A stretch of 33,256 nt of DNA from Bacteroidaceae bacterium (GCA_024697945.1 JAILRU010000102.1:1-33256); one strand, 5' to 3'; positions 8,057-16,791 are shown, counted from the first letter of the stretch. Notes: generated by a model not told the origin, from the sequence alone. Numbers and translations are program-made.

Positions 8057-9643
8057 ATGAAGAATCTTTTTACGCTAATTTCTATGGTACTACTGCCATT
8101 GGAAGTCAATGCCTACGATGCCGAGATTGGCGGCATCTATTACAATCTCTCCGGAGATAATGCTGAGGTAACCTATCGTGACAAGAACCACAACTCCTAT
8201 TCTGGTACTGTTGTGATTCCGGCATCTGTGGCTTACGACGGAAAGACTTACAACGTGACGAGCATTGGCAGGGAGACTTTCTTTGGTTGCAACGAACTGA
8301 CCTCCGTCACCATCCCAAACAGTGTGACCAGCATTGGTGAATATTCCTTCTACAACTGCAGCGAGCTGGCTTCTGTCACCATCGGAAACAGTGTGACAGA
8401 CATTGGCAGCTACGCTTTCTCCAACTGTAGCGGTCTGACATCCATTACAATTCCGAAGAGTGTGAGCAACATTGGCAACGATGCCTTCTATAATTGTATC
8501 GGTCTGGAAAAGGTTATTGTGCCAGACTTAGCAACATGGTGTAGTATCTCATTTGGTGAATACAGTGGCTCAAATCCTCTTAGGTACGCACATCATCTTT
8601 TCAGCAATGAATCGACAGAAATCACAGACCTAGTCATTCCAGACGGTGTGACCAGCATCGACAACTCAGCTTTTCGGGATTGCAACGGTCTGACATCTGT
8701 CAGCATTCCTGAGAGTGTGACCAGCATCGGCTATTACGTCTTTGCCTATTGCACCAGCCTGACAACTGTTAATATCCCCAACAATGTAAAGGCCATCGGC
8801 AGAGCCACTTTCATGGGTTGTGGCAATCTGAAATCCGTCACCCTCGGCAGTGGCTTGAACAGCATCGGCTATGAAGCTTTTTCTGGCTGCAACGGATTGA
8901 AAACCATCGCTATCCCAGACAGCGTGACAAGCATCGGAGGTTCTGCCTTCTCTAATTGCAGTAGTCTGACCTCCATTACCATCCCAAATAGTGTGACCAG
9001 CATCGGCAATGCATGTTTCACTAATTGCAGTAGCCTGACCTCCGTCACCATCCCACACAGTGTGAGCAGCATCGGCCAAAGAGCTTTCCTTGGCTGTAGT
9101 GGTCTGACCACTATCAAACTTCCTAACAGCGTGACCAGAATCGATGACTTTACCTTCTGCGAATGTAGCGGCCTGACATCTGTTATCATCGGAAACAATG
9201 TTAGGAGCATCGGAGAATATGCTTTCGGATATTGCACAGCATTGAAAAACTTCTATTGCTACACAAAAGAAGTCCCCAAAGACAGCCTTGCTTTTTATGG
9301 GACTCCTATAGATAAAGCCACGTTGCATGTCCCGACACTGTCCATTGAAAATTACAAAGCCACGAAACCTGAGTTTTGGAGCGGTTTTGGGAAAATAGTA
9401 TCTATTGAGACACCTGTGGTTGGTCTCAAAGGAGAGATGGCCCGGATACAAACACATGGCGGACAGATAACCATCATAGACATAGACGATTCTACTGAAG
9501 TTGCTGTCTATGACATCGACGGCAGGCAGTATGGCACCACCGCCAGGAGCAAGGATTGTACCACCATAAGCACTCCCCTTCGTCCCGGCTCAATTGCCAT
9601 CGTGAAGATTGGCGAAAAGTCTTTCAAGGTCATGATTAAGTGA
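8057..9643 (+). CDS. BspA-like leucine-rich repeat surface protein
   Basis: Secreted protein of 528 residues. A signal peptide (MKNLFTLISMVLLPLEVNA) is followed by a short beta region, then about a dozen LRR_5 repeats of about 23 residues with the pattern SVTSIGxxAFxNCSGLTSVTIPN, interrupted once (around 8515-8640) by an irregular repeat. The last about 60 residues (VAVYDIDGRQYG, ending KSFKVMIK) look like a type IX secretion C-terminal sorting domain, so surface attachment is likely. Related proteins bind host proteins or other bacteria, but the ligand here is unknown. The start at 8057 is fixed by the promoter at 7983-8013; an in-frame ATG at 7991 lies upstream of the -7 box. It stands inside the sialic acid cluster with its own promoter and looks like a later insertion. 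Confidence 0.9.
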   Translation: MKNLFTLISMVLLPLEVNAYDAEIGGIYYNLSGDNAEVTYRDKNHNSYSGTVVIPASVAYDGKTYNVTSIGRETFFGCNELTSVTIPNSVTSIGEYSFYNCSELASVTIGNSVTDIGSYAFSNCSGLTSITIPKSVSNIGNDAFYNCIGLEKVIVPDLATWCSISFGEYSGSNPLRYAHHLFSNESTEITDLVIPDGVTSIDNSAFRDCNGLTSVSIPESVTSIGYYVFAYCTSLTTVNIPNNVKAIGRATFMGCGNLKSVTLGSGLNSIGYEAFSGCNGLKTIAIPDSVTSIGGSAFSNCSSLTSITIPNSVTSIGNACFTNCSSLTSVTIPHSVSSIGQRAFLGCSGLTTIKLPNSVTRIDDFTFCECSGLTSVIIGNNVRSIGEYAFGYCTALKNFYCYTKEVPKDSLAFYGTPIDKATLHVPTLSIENYKATKPEFWSGFGKIVSIETPVVGLKGEMARIQTHGGQITIIDIDDSTEVAVYDIDGRQYGTTARSKDCTTISTPLRPGSIAIVKIGEKSFKVMIK

Positions 9644-9715
9644 GAGAAATGAAAGCTTGTTTTCAATTCCGAACGTGAATGACCTCGACAAAGTCAAAGT
9701 CGAAATTAAGTGAAA

Positions 9716-12250
9716 ATGACAAAACGACTCTTTCTATTCTATATTCTCCTATTCCCAATCATAGGACTATGCCAAGGGAATAACGTCATTACCATTACCA
9801 AGGCTCCGAATATGTCGCGGGCCGTTTCGGGACACTTTGCGGGCATCGTAGATGGAAAGCTCACGACCTGGGGCGGCTGTAACTTCCCCGATGTTCCCTG
9901 TGCCGACGGCGGACAGAAAGTGTACTACCCCATAGCATACGGCGCAAGTGTGACGGTGCCCGAAGGAACGGTGTATATAGGAGGACAGACCTCCTCAGAC
10001 TCCCCCTTGAGGGGGAGCACAACCAGTCTATCCGAAGTTTCCCTTCTTCTCCCCATTAAGGGGGAGTTAGAGAGGGTCTCTTCACTCCCGAAGGGCCTTG
10101 ACAACTTTGCGGCATGCTACGGGACGGACAGAATATTCGTGGCGGGCGGACAAAACAATGGCACTCCCAACAAGGATGTCTATGCCTTGAACTGGCCCGA
10201 CGGCAAGGAGTGGGTGAAGCTATGTGAACTTCCCGACGAAGGCAGATTGCAACCCTGCATGGCAGTACAGAATGCACCAGAAGGGAAGGTTCTGTATATC
10301 TTCGGAGGCTACAAAGCCCCCTCCCCAAGCGAGGGAGTTATATATATCAAAGGTTTGAAGCTAAACCTAAAAACACTAGAATGGCAAGAAACATCACCTT
10401 CTGTTCTCCCCCTAAGGGGGCAATTGCCCGTTGGTAGCGGAGCAATTGGGGAGCTTGCGACGGAGGCAAGGGAGAGGGTCTCCATCGTTGGCTCCTGCTG
10501 CGCCACTTCCGGTTACAGCCATATCCTGTTCTTTGGCGGCGTGGACTATGACATCTTCCTCTCTGCCATACAGGGCAAGCAGGACAGCATGTACCTGCGA
10601 CACGAGTCGGCTTGGTACAAATTCCGCCAAGACGTATTGGTCTATCACACCATCACAGACTCCTGGACAACCATCCCTGGCGACAGCGCCCTGGCTCGTG
10701 CTGGAGCAGCCCTGACACCCTTCAACGGAGGTTGGTACTACAGCGGTGGTGAGACGATGCCCGGCATCAGGTCGGCACAGGTCTCCCTCATAGAAACTAA
10801 GCACGACACCCACTTCGGCTTTGCCAATTGGACGGTGCTGGCCTTCTACCTGATAGCGATGCTGGGAATGGGCATCTACTTCATGCGCCGTGAGAACGGA
10901 GCCGAAGACTTCTTCAAGGGTGGCGGCCGTGTGCCCTGGTGGGCTGCGGGCATCAGCATCTATGCCACTATGCTGAGCGCCATCACCTATATGGCCATAC
11001 CCGCCAAAGCATACTCCACAGACTGGACCTATTACCCCATGCTGTGGATGATTCCGATAGTGGGCTTTCCCGTCATCTGGTACTACCTACCCTACTTCCG
11101 CCGTAGCAAGGCGGCTTCCGCCTATGCCATTCTGGAAGAGCGCTTCAACACTGCCACGCGTCTGATGGCCTCCACACTGTTCTGCGTCTTCATGGTGGCA
11201 CGCATGGCTCTGGTGCTGTACCTGCCATCGCTAGCCCTGACAGCTGTCACGGGCATCGACATCTACCTTTGCATTGTGCTTATGGGACTCGTCACCATCA
11301 TCTATTGTACGATGGGCGGCGTGGAGGCTGTCATCTGGGGCGACGTCATCCAGGGGTGTATCCTAGTGGGCGGTGCCATCTTTGCAGCTCTGTATCTATG
11401 GGGAAATACCGAAGGTGGTTTCTCAGGAGCCTGGCAACTGGCGGTCGATAATGACAAGCTGCGTCTCTTCGTCTGGAGTTGGGACTACCGGCGTGTCACC
11501 TTCTGGGTAGCCATTCTTGGCGGCGGCATTGCCAACAACATCATCTCCTACACCAGCGACCAGACCGTCATCCAGCGCTATATGACCACCAAGGACGAGA
11601 AGAGCGCAGGACGAAGCATCCTGGTGAACGGCTTCATGAGCGTCTTCATCTCCGTCGCTTTCTACTTCATAGGGACAGGACTCTATACCTTCTACAAGAC
11701 CCATCCCGCCAGCCTGGATATCACCATGCAACAGGGCGACGCCATCTTCCCCTATTTCATGATGAGCCAAATGCCGGCTGGCATAGCCGGACTGCTCATT
11801 GCAGCCATCTTTGCCGCCACGATGAGTACCATCTCCAGCAACATCAACAGCGTCTCGACAGCCTTCAGTGTGGACTTCGTGCAGCGTTTCCGCCCCAGCA
11901 TCAAGGACGCGACACTGCTGCGTGTAGCCCGCTGGACATGTATTGTCAGTGGTATGATGGGCCTGGGCATAGCCCTGCTCATGGCAACTTGGGACATCAC
12001 CTCGCTTTTGGACTACTTCAACACCATACTGGGTCTGCTGACAAGCGGTCTGGGCGGTCTGTTCTTCGTAGCCGTATTCATGCCTCGTGTCAGGGGGTAT
12101 GCAGGACTCATAGGCTTCATCGCAGGTGAAGTGACCGTCTTCTTGGTAAAGACATTCACCGAAGCCAACGTCTTCACCTTCGGCCTCATAGGAATAATCG
12201 TTTGTATCATTGTATCATATCTGATGTCGTATGTACTGAGAAGCAGATGA
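9716..12250 (+). CDS. Kelch mutarotase fused to sodium:solute symporter
   Basis: Probably the sialic acid importer with a built-in anomerase. Residues 1-20 are a signal or anchor segment (MTKRLFLFYILLFPIIGL). Residues about 30-360 form a Kelch beta-propeller with blades such as YIGGQ, FVAGGQNNGT, YIFGGYK and ILFFGGVDYDIF, close to the cyclically permuted NanM-type mutarotases. Residues about 368-844 are an SSS-family transporter with a dozen or so membrane spans, beginning FANWTVLAFYLIAMLGMGIYF and including the SAITYMAIPAKAYS region. ATG 9716 is preferred over an in-frame GTG at 9710. The upstream lipobox-like IIGLC does not fit a lipoprotein signal. The propeller carries in-frame insertions made of CTCCCC...GGGGAG palindromes at residues about 96-122, 202-206 and 229-252. 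It lies between the BspA-like gene and the epimerase, 68 bases before the latter. Confidence 0.88.
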   Translation: MTKRLFLFYILLFPIIGLCQGNNVITITKAPNMSRAVSGHFAGIVDGKLTTWGGCNFPDVPCADGGQKVYYPIAYGASVTVPEGTVYIGGQTSSDSPLRGSTTSLSEVSLLLPIKGELERVSSLPKGLDNFAACYGTDRIFVAGGQNNGTPNKDVYALNWPDGKEWVKLCELPDEGRLQPCMAVQNAPEGKVLYIFGGYKAPSPSEGVIYIKGLKLNLKTLEWQETSPSVLPLRGQLPVGSGAIGELATEARERVSIVGSCCATSGYSHILFFGGVDYDIFLSAIQGKQDSMYLRHESAWYKFRQDVLVYHTITDSWTTIPGDSALARAGAALTPFNGGWYYSGGETMPGIRSAQVSLIETKHDTHFGFANWTVLAFYLIAMLGMGIYFMRRENGAEDFFKGGGRVPWWAAGISIYATMLSAITYMAIPAKAYSTDWTYYPMLWMIPIVGFPVIWYYLPYFRRSKAASAYAILEERFNTATRLMASTLFCVFMVARMALVLYLPSLALTAVTGIDIYLCIVLMGLVTIIYCTMGGVEAVIWGDVIQGCILVGGAIFAALYLWGNTEGGFSGAWQLAVDNDKLRLFVWSWDYRRVTFWVAILGGGIANNIISYTSDQTVIQRYMTTKDEKSAGRSILVNGFMSVFISVAFYFIGTGLYTFYKTHPASLDITMQQGDAIFPYFMMSQMPAGIAGLLIAAIFAATMSTISSNINSVSTAFSVDFVQRFRPSIKDATLLRVARWTCIVSGMMGLGIALLMATWDITSLLDYFNTILGLLTSGLGGLFFVAVFMPRVRGYAGLIGFIAGEVTVFLVKTFTEANVFTFGLIGIIVCIIVSYLMSYVLRSR
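10000..10080. repeat. Palindromic repeat inserted in frame in the Kelch domain (copy 1)
   Basis: Two hairpins, CTCCCCCTTGAGGGGGAG (10000-10017) and CTCCCCATTAAGGGGGAG (10049-10066), are followed by GAGAGGGTCTC (10070-10080). The segment interrupts the blade between YIGGQ and LDNFAACYG and is read as protein (SPLRGS..., LLPIKGELERV). Confidence 0.75.
10321..10337. repeat. Short palindromic repeat in the Kelch domain (copy 2)
   Basis: CTCCCCAAGCGAGGGAG forms a 5-bp stem and is read as PSPSEG between YIFGGYK and the next strand. It resembles half of the longer copies nearby. Confidence 0.55.
10406..10482. repeat. Palindromic repeat inserted in frame in the Kelch domain (copy 3)
   Basis: CTCCCCCTAAGGGGG (10406-10420) is followed by two CAATTG palindromes (10421-10426, 10443-10448), GGGGAG, and GAGAGGGTCTC at 10472-10482. 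That last 11-mer is identical to the end of copy 1. Read as protein it adds about 20 residues before SHILFFGG. Confidence 0.7.
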
Positions 12251-12318
12251 GGTAAATTGCCAAATGATAAAATCGTATAATAAATCGTAAATCGTAAATT
12301 GTCAAATCGTAAATAAAC

Positions 12319-13500
12319 ATGGTAGATTTCAATCTTCTTGCCGCTCAGTACAAGAGCGAACTGCTTGACAGGGTGATGCCCTTTTGGATGCAGAACAGTA
12401 TAGACAAAGAATATGGTGGGTACTTCACTTGTATAGAGCGCAATGGTGAGGTCTATGACACCGACAAATTCATTTGGCTACAGGGTCGCGAGGTATGGAT
12501 GCTCGCTACTTTATATAATAAGGTAGAGAAACGGCAGGAATGGCTCGACGCAGCCATACAGGGAGCCGAGTTCCTGAAGAAGTACGGACACGACGGCAAC
12601 CTCAACTGGTACTTCTCGCTCGACCGTGAAGGCCGTCCCCTCGTGGAGCCCTACAACATTTTCTCCTACACCTTTGCCGTCATAGCCTTCGGCCAGCTTT
12701 ACAAGGCAACAGGCATTCAGGAGTATGCCGACATCGCCAAGAAGACCTTCGACATAGTGCTCTCCAAGCGAAACAATCCCAAAGGCAAATGGAGCAAAGC
12801 AGCTCCCGGAGCACGTGCCATGAAGGATTTTGCCCTGCCTATGATACTCTGCAACGTAGCGCTGGAGATTGAAGACCTGCTCCCGCCCGACTTCCTGAAG
12901 GAAACCATCGACATCTGTCTGCACGAGGTACTCGACATCTTCTATCGTCCCGAGCTGGACCTGATTGTGGAGAATGTCAGCAAGGACGGCAAACTGGTGG
13001 ATTGCCACGAAGGTCGCGTCCTCAATCCCGGACACGCCATCGAAGCCATGTGGTTCATCATGGACCTTGGCAAGCGTCTTGGACGCAAGGACCTCATCGA
13101 AAAGGCCGTACACATCGCCTTGCGCGAGGCGGAATACGGATGGGACAAGCAGTACGGCGGCATCTTCTACTTCATGGACCGGCTGGGCCGTCCCCTCCAG
13201 CAATTGGAATGGGACCAGAAGCTCTGGTGGGTACATATCGAAACGCTCATCACCATGATAAAGGGCTACGAGTTGACCGGGAAAAAGGAATGCCTCGACT
13301 GGTTCATGAAGGTTCACGAATACGTTTGGAGCCACTTCATGGACCTCGAGTACCCCGAATGGTTTGGTTACCTGAACCGTCGTGGTGAAGTGCTGTTGAC
13401 GCTGAAGGGCGGCAAATGGAAGGGATGCTTCCACGTTCCCCGCGGTTTGATGCAAGTCTATCAGGCCTTGGAGCGGATTGCTGCAAAGAATAAATTGTAA
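12319..13500 (+). CDS. N-acylglucosamine 2-epimerase (ManNAc to GlcNAc)
   Basis: AGE/RnBP-family (alpha/alpha)6-barrel enzyme. In this cluster it most likely converts the ManNAc released by NanA into GlcNAc, the non-phosphorylated route known in Bacteroides. Diagnostic parts are VYDTDKFIWLQGREVWM (residues 45-61, Arg57), the VLNPGHAIEAMWF block (His239) and LWWVHIETL (His306), the conserved barrel histidines. Its 393 residues match the family. Cellobiose 2-epimerase is the main alternative in the fold, but the DTDKFIWLQGR signature and the neighbours favour AGE. The start ATG follows an AT-rich gap of AATCGTAAAT repeats. The next gene starts 13 bases after the stop. No sugar kinase is present in the window. 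Confidence 0.92.
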   Translation: MVDFNLLAAQYKSELLDRVMPFWMQNSIDKEYGGYFTCIERNGEVYDTDKFIWLQGREVWMLATLYNKVEKRQEWLDAAIQGAEFLKKYGHDGNLNWYFSLDREGRPLVEPYNIFSYTFAVIAFGQLYKATGIQEYADIAKKTFDIVLSKRNNPKGKWSKAAPGARAMKDFALPMILCNVALEIEDLLPPDFLKETIDICLHEVLDIFYRPELDLIVENVSKDGKLVDCHEGRVLNPGHAIEAMWFIMDLGKRLGRKDLIEKAVHIALREAEYGWDKQYGGIFYFMDRLGRPLQQLEWDQKLWWVHIETLITMIKGYELTGKKECLDWFMKVHEYVWSHFMDLEYPEWFGYLNRRGEVLLTLKGGKWKGCFHVPRGLMQVYQALERIAAKNKL

Positions 13501-13513
13501 TATCATAAATAAT

Positions 13514-16024
13514 ATGATAGACTTGAACAAAATTGCCCTAATTGCCGGCGAACATAGCGCGACATATAGCGAAATGCTGCAAAGGGTGACGCAGTTTGCC
13601 CGGATGACTCCGAAAGGCAAAGAGACAAAGACCGTCATCTTCAGTGAGAACCGCGAAGGTTGGGCATATAGCTTTTTTTCCGTCTGGCTCAACGAGGGTA
13701 TTGCTGTCCCCATAGATGCCTCAAGCACCGTTCAGGATGTGGCTTACATCCTGAACGACTGTCAGCCTGATGCGGTCTGGGTCTCCAAAGACCGTGAAGC
13801 AGTCCTGCGAAAAGCCATTCAGGAGGCAAACATTGAAACTCTCGTCCTCCTTATTGACGACTACGAACATTTGTCAGTCCAGGACGAGCCCACCTCTTCC
13901 ATTCTCCCCTGGGCAGCTCTCTCCGAGCCGGACAACGACGACACGGCTCTCATTATCTATACTTCCGGCACGACAGGTTCCCCGAAGGGTGTCATGCTCA
14001 GCTATGCCAACCTGAAAGCCAACATTCACAGTGTGTCGTATGACGTTCCCATCTACACAGACAAGCGTCGTGCTCTTGTCCTGTTGCCCCTGCATCATGT
14101 TCTGCCCCTCATGGGTTCACTGATTGCTCCGCTTTACATGGGTGGCGGCATTGCCATCTGTCCCTCACTCTCAGGGCCTGACATCATGGACACGCTCTAT
14201 CGCGGCAAGGTGGGCATCATGATTGGTGTTCCCAGACTATGGCAGACGCTCTATGTGGGAATCAAGAAGAAGATAGACCAGTCGGCCATTGCCAGGATGC
14301 TCTTTGCCCTCTGCAGCTGGGTCAAGTGGAGGCCGCTGAGTCGCCTTGTCTTCAGTTCCGTCAGGAAGAAGATGGGCGGCCATATCGACTACTGCGTCTG
14401 TGGTGGTGCTGCCCTGGACAGTGAGATAGGCAAAGGCTTGCGTACGCTTGGTCTTGACGTCCTCGAGGGCTATGGCATGACGGAGACAGCTCCCATCATC
14501 GCCTTCACCCGTCCGGGCGACTACATCCCAGGCTGTTCGGGATTGCCTCTGCCTGGCGTTGACTGCAAACTGGTGGACGGTGAACTCTGCGTCAAGGGAC
14601 CAAACCTGATGAAAGGCTACTACAATCGTCCCGAAGAGACAAGGGAAGTGATTGACAGCGACGGCTATTTGCATACGGGCGACTTGGCATCCTTCGATTC
14701 TGCCGGACGTGTCACCATTACCGGTCGCACGAAGGAAATCATCGTTCTCAGCAACGGCAAGAACGTGCAGCCCAGCGAGATAGAGTATAAGTTGGAGAAG
14801 TACGACAAGTACATCAAGGAGGCAGCCGTTGTCCAGAACGGCGACATGCTCTGCGCCATCATCGTCCCAGAACCAATGTGGGCCAGGACAATGACCGACA
14901 ACGAAGTGGCTGCCCAGTTAAAGCGGGAAGTGTTGGAGCCCTACAACCTGACCGTCTCTGCCTACAAGAAAATCATGAACGTCATCGTCTATCGCGGTGA
15001 ATTGCCTCGAACAAGACTCGAAAAGTTGCAACGCTACAAGCTGGGGGCCATCCTCAAAGAGGAACAGGGAGCACGGAACAAGGAGCACGAGCGGGTGCCT
15101 GAACCGGACTTCGAGGAGTATCTCCTCCTCAAGCGTTTCATTGAGTCGGAGAAAGGCGTGAAGGTGCATGCAGCTGACCATCTTGAGACAGACCTCGCTC
15201 TCGACTCCCTCGACAAGGTAAGCCTTCAGGATTTCATCGAAAGGACCTTCGGCACTTCTGTCAGCATGGAGGAGATGCCTGGCTTCCCGAGTATAGAGAC
15301 GCTTGCCCGTCATGTTGCAGCACAAAAGACTAAGATGGAAGCAGAGGATGTTGATTGGCATCAGCTTCTGAGTGGACCGGTTGATGACTTGCCTTTGCCC
15401 ACAGCAGGTCTCGCATACCTCTGCGTCTCGCGGCTTTTCAAGTACTTCTTCCTCTGCTACAACCGCCTTACGATAAAGGGACAGAAGAATATCCCCGAAA
15501 AGGGTGCTTGCATCCTGGCTCCCAATCACCAGAGCTTCGCGGACGGACCGCTGACACTCTCCGGCCTGCCTTGGAGCTCCCTTGGCGAGTACTTCTTCTA
15601 TGCTACGGAAGAGCATGTTCAGGGCGAATACCGACGGAAGATGGCAAAGAAGAGCAACATCATCGTCATGGAACGTGCCAACCTGAAAGACTCCATCCTG
15701 AAGCTTGCCAAAGTGTTGCGCGAGGGACACCGCATCATCATATTCCCCGAAGGAGCACGTACCCACGACGGAGGGACAGTCCCCTTCAAGAAGACATTCG
15801 CCATTTTGGCAAAGGAACTCGGAGTGCCCATCGTTCCTGTCTGCATTCGTGGAGCCTACGAAGCCCTGCCACGCGGCAGCGGCTTCATGAGACCCAAGCA
15901 TATCGAGGTGTCGTATCTGCCTGCTATAAAGACAACGGACGAGGGACGACAGACAACAGATTTGTCTTACGAAGAACTGACCCGTCAGACACAACATGCC
16001 ATCGAAGCGCTTTTGGCCAAGTAA
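13514..16024 (+). CDS. Acyl-activating enzyme, carrier protein and acyltransferase fusion
   Basis: An 836-residue three-domain protein, likely membrane-associated, that could activate a fatty acid, load it on its own carrier domain and transfer it to a glycerol phosphate or other lipid acceptor. Domain 1 (1-510) is an AMP-forming ligase with YTSGTTGSPKG (149-159), GYGMTETAP (319-327), the YLHTGD block and TGRTKEIIVLSNGKNVQPSEIE. Domain 2 (about 530-605) is acyl-carrier-like with LALDSLDK, giving phosphopantetheine Ser565. Domain 3 (about 640-836) is a PlsC acyltransferase with NHQSFAD (671-677) and FPEGART (744-750). The ATG at 13514 gives a clean ligase N-terminus; an in-frame ATG at 13478 lies inside the epimerase gene. 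It resembles E. coli Aas with the domain order reversed and a carrier added. The acyl acceptor is unknown. It lies 13 bases after the epimerase and overlaps the next gene by 29. Confidence 0.88.
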   Translation: MIDLNKIALIAGEHSATYSEMLQRVTQFARMTPKGKETKTVIFSENREGWAYSFFSVWLNEGIAVPIDASSTVQDVAYILNDCQPDAVWVSKDREAVLRKAIQEANIETLVLLIDDYEHLSVQDEPTSSILPWAALSEPDNDDTALIIYTSGTTGSPKGVMLSYANLKANIHSVSYDVPIYTDKRRALVLLPLHHVLPLMGSLIAPLYMGGGIAICPSLSGPDIMDTLYRGKVGIMIGVPRLWQTLYVGIKKKIDQSAIARMLFALCSWVKWRPLSRLVFSSVRKKMGGHIDYCVCGGAALDSEIGKGLRTLGLDVLEGYGMTETAPIIAFTRPGDYIPGCSGLPLPGVDCKLVDGELCVKGPNLMKGYYNRPEETREVIDSDGYLHTGDLASFDSAGRVTITGRTKEIIVLSNGKNVQPSEIEYKLEKYDKYIKEAAVVQNGDMLCAIIVPEPMWARTMTDNEVAAQLKREVLEPYNLTVSAYKKIMNVIVYRGELPRTRLEKLQRYKLGAILKEEQGARNKEHERVPEPDFEEYLLLKRFIESEKGVKVHAADHLETDLALDSLDKVSLQDFIERTFGTSVSMEEMPGFPSIETLARHVAAQKTKMEAEDVDWHQLLSGPVDDLPLPTAGLAYLCVSRLFKYFFLCYNRLTIKGQKNIPEKGACILAPNHQSFADGPLTLSGLPWSSLGEYFFYATEEHVQGEYRRKMAKKSNIIVMERANLKDSILKLAKVLREGHRIIIFPEGARTHDGGTVPFKKTFAILAKELGVPIVPVCIRGAYEALPRGSGFMRPKHIEVSYLPAIKTTDEGRQTTDLSYEELTRQTQHAIEALLAK

Positions 16025-16631
16025 GGGCGAGTTGGGGAACACATGGACACACCTGGGCGGAGTGGTCTTTGCCCTGAGTTCCATTTGGCTCGTATGGATG
16101 GCAGCCGATGTCAGTTGGCAGATGGTATTTGGTGTCGCCTGCTTCCTCTTCGGCATGTTCTTCATGTTCCTCAGCAGCACCGTCTATCATTGGGTACACG
16201 AGGGACGTTTGAAGGATGCCCTCCGCAAGTGCGACCACATCAGCATCTACGTCATGATAGCCTGCTCCTACACACCCATTCTGATTGGTGTAGTTGGGGG
16301 CTGGCTTGGTTGGATAGTCTTTGCCCTGCAATGGATAGTCGTCATTGTCGGTGCCGTATATAAAATCGTTGCCCTGGGACGTTGGCCCCGACTCTCGCTG
16401 GCCATCTACCTGATTATGGGTTGGAGCATCATCTTCATTGCAAAGCCGGTAGTACACAACCTGACGTCCTGTACCCTGCTTCTCCTTTTGGCAGAGGGAA
16501 TAGCCTATACCGCAGGGACTTACTTCTTTGCCCATGACGACCGTCCCCATTATCATGCCATCTGGCACGTCTTTGTCCTGCTTGGCGCCCTCGCCCACTG
16601 GGGAGCAGTACTTTCAATTCTTATTAATTAA
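15996..16631 (+). CDS. Hemolysin III / PAQR-family membrane protein
   Basis: A 211-residue protein with seven predicted membrane segments, of the YqfA/Hly-III family related to PAQR receptors. The family's metal-binding residues are visible: Ser and His in FLSSTVYHWVH, the Asp in RKCDHISIY, and the HYHAIWHVFVLLGALAHW segment near the C-terminus. PAQR members are hydrolase-like, but the bacterial role is poorly defined; membrane lipid homeostasis is plausible given that the upstream gene is an acyltransferase. The ATG at 15996 overlaps the preceding gene by 29 bases, which suggests translational coupling. The hemolysin name reflects family history and does not predict toxicity. Confidence 0.88.
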   Translation: MPSKRFWPSKGELGNTWTHLGGVVFALSSIWLVWMAADVSWQMVFGVACFLFGMFFMFLSSTVYHWVHEGRLKDALRKCDHISIYVMIACSYTPILIGVVGGWLGWIVFALQWIVVIVGAVYKIVALGRWPRLSLAIYLIMGWSIIFIAKPVVHNLTSCTLLLLLAEGIAYTAGTYFFAHDDRPHYHAIWHVFVLLGALAHWGAVLSILIN

Positions 16632-16744
16632 GGAGTTAAAGAGGTTCCGCGACTATCTCCACAACTAACATTGCGCCTTTCCGCTAAAGCGTGTAAGAAT
16701 CGCGCCTCGGTGCTAAAGCATCCGAGAAGTTAAAAGGCTATCGT

Positions 16745-16791
16745 CCACGAGTGAAACGAGTTTACTCCCACGAACGAAGCGAGTTAACTCC
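16745..16791. repeat. 23-bp direct repeat
   Basis: CCACGAgtGAAaCGAGTTtACTCC is followed at once by CCACGAacGAAgCGAGTTaACTCC; the copies share one base and differ at four. The second copy ends in the palindrome GAGTTAACTC. It could be a remnant of a dispersed repeat or a regulator site; nothing decides between these. Confidence 0.75.

Noticed and set aside
8250..9250. Regular repeats that could suggest a CRISPR array
   Set aside because: They are coding LRR repeats with degenerate third positions and no unique spacers; the same holds for the minisatellite at 2562-2806.
9755..9775. Possible lipobox (IIGLC) in the Kelch-symporter N-terminus
   Set aside because: Leu directly before the Cys does not fit the lipobox, where Gly or Ala is expected.
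12511..13728. Long minus-strand open frame opposite the epimerase and ligase genes
   Set aside because: It spans two real genes on the other strand and has no recognisable domain.
14918..16180. Minus-strand open frame opposite the acyltransferase fusion
   Set aside because: Antisense shadow of a gene with clear catalytic motifs.
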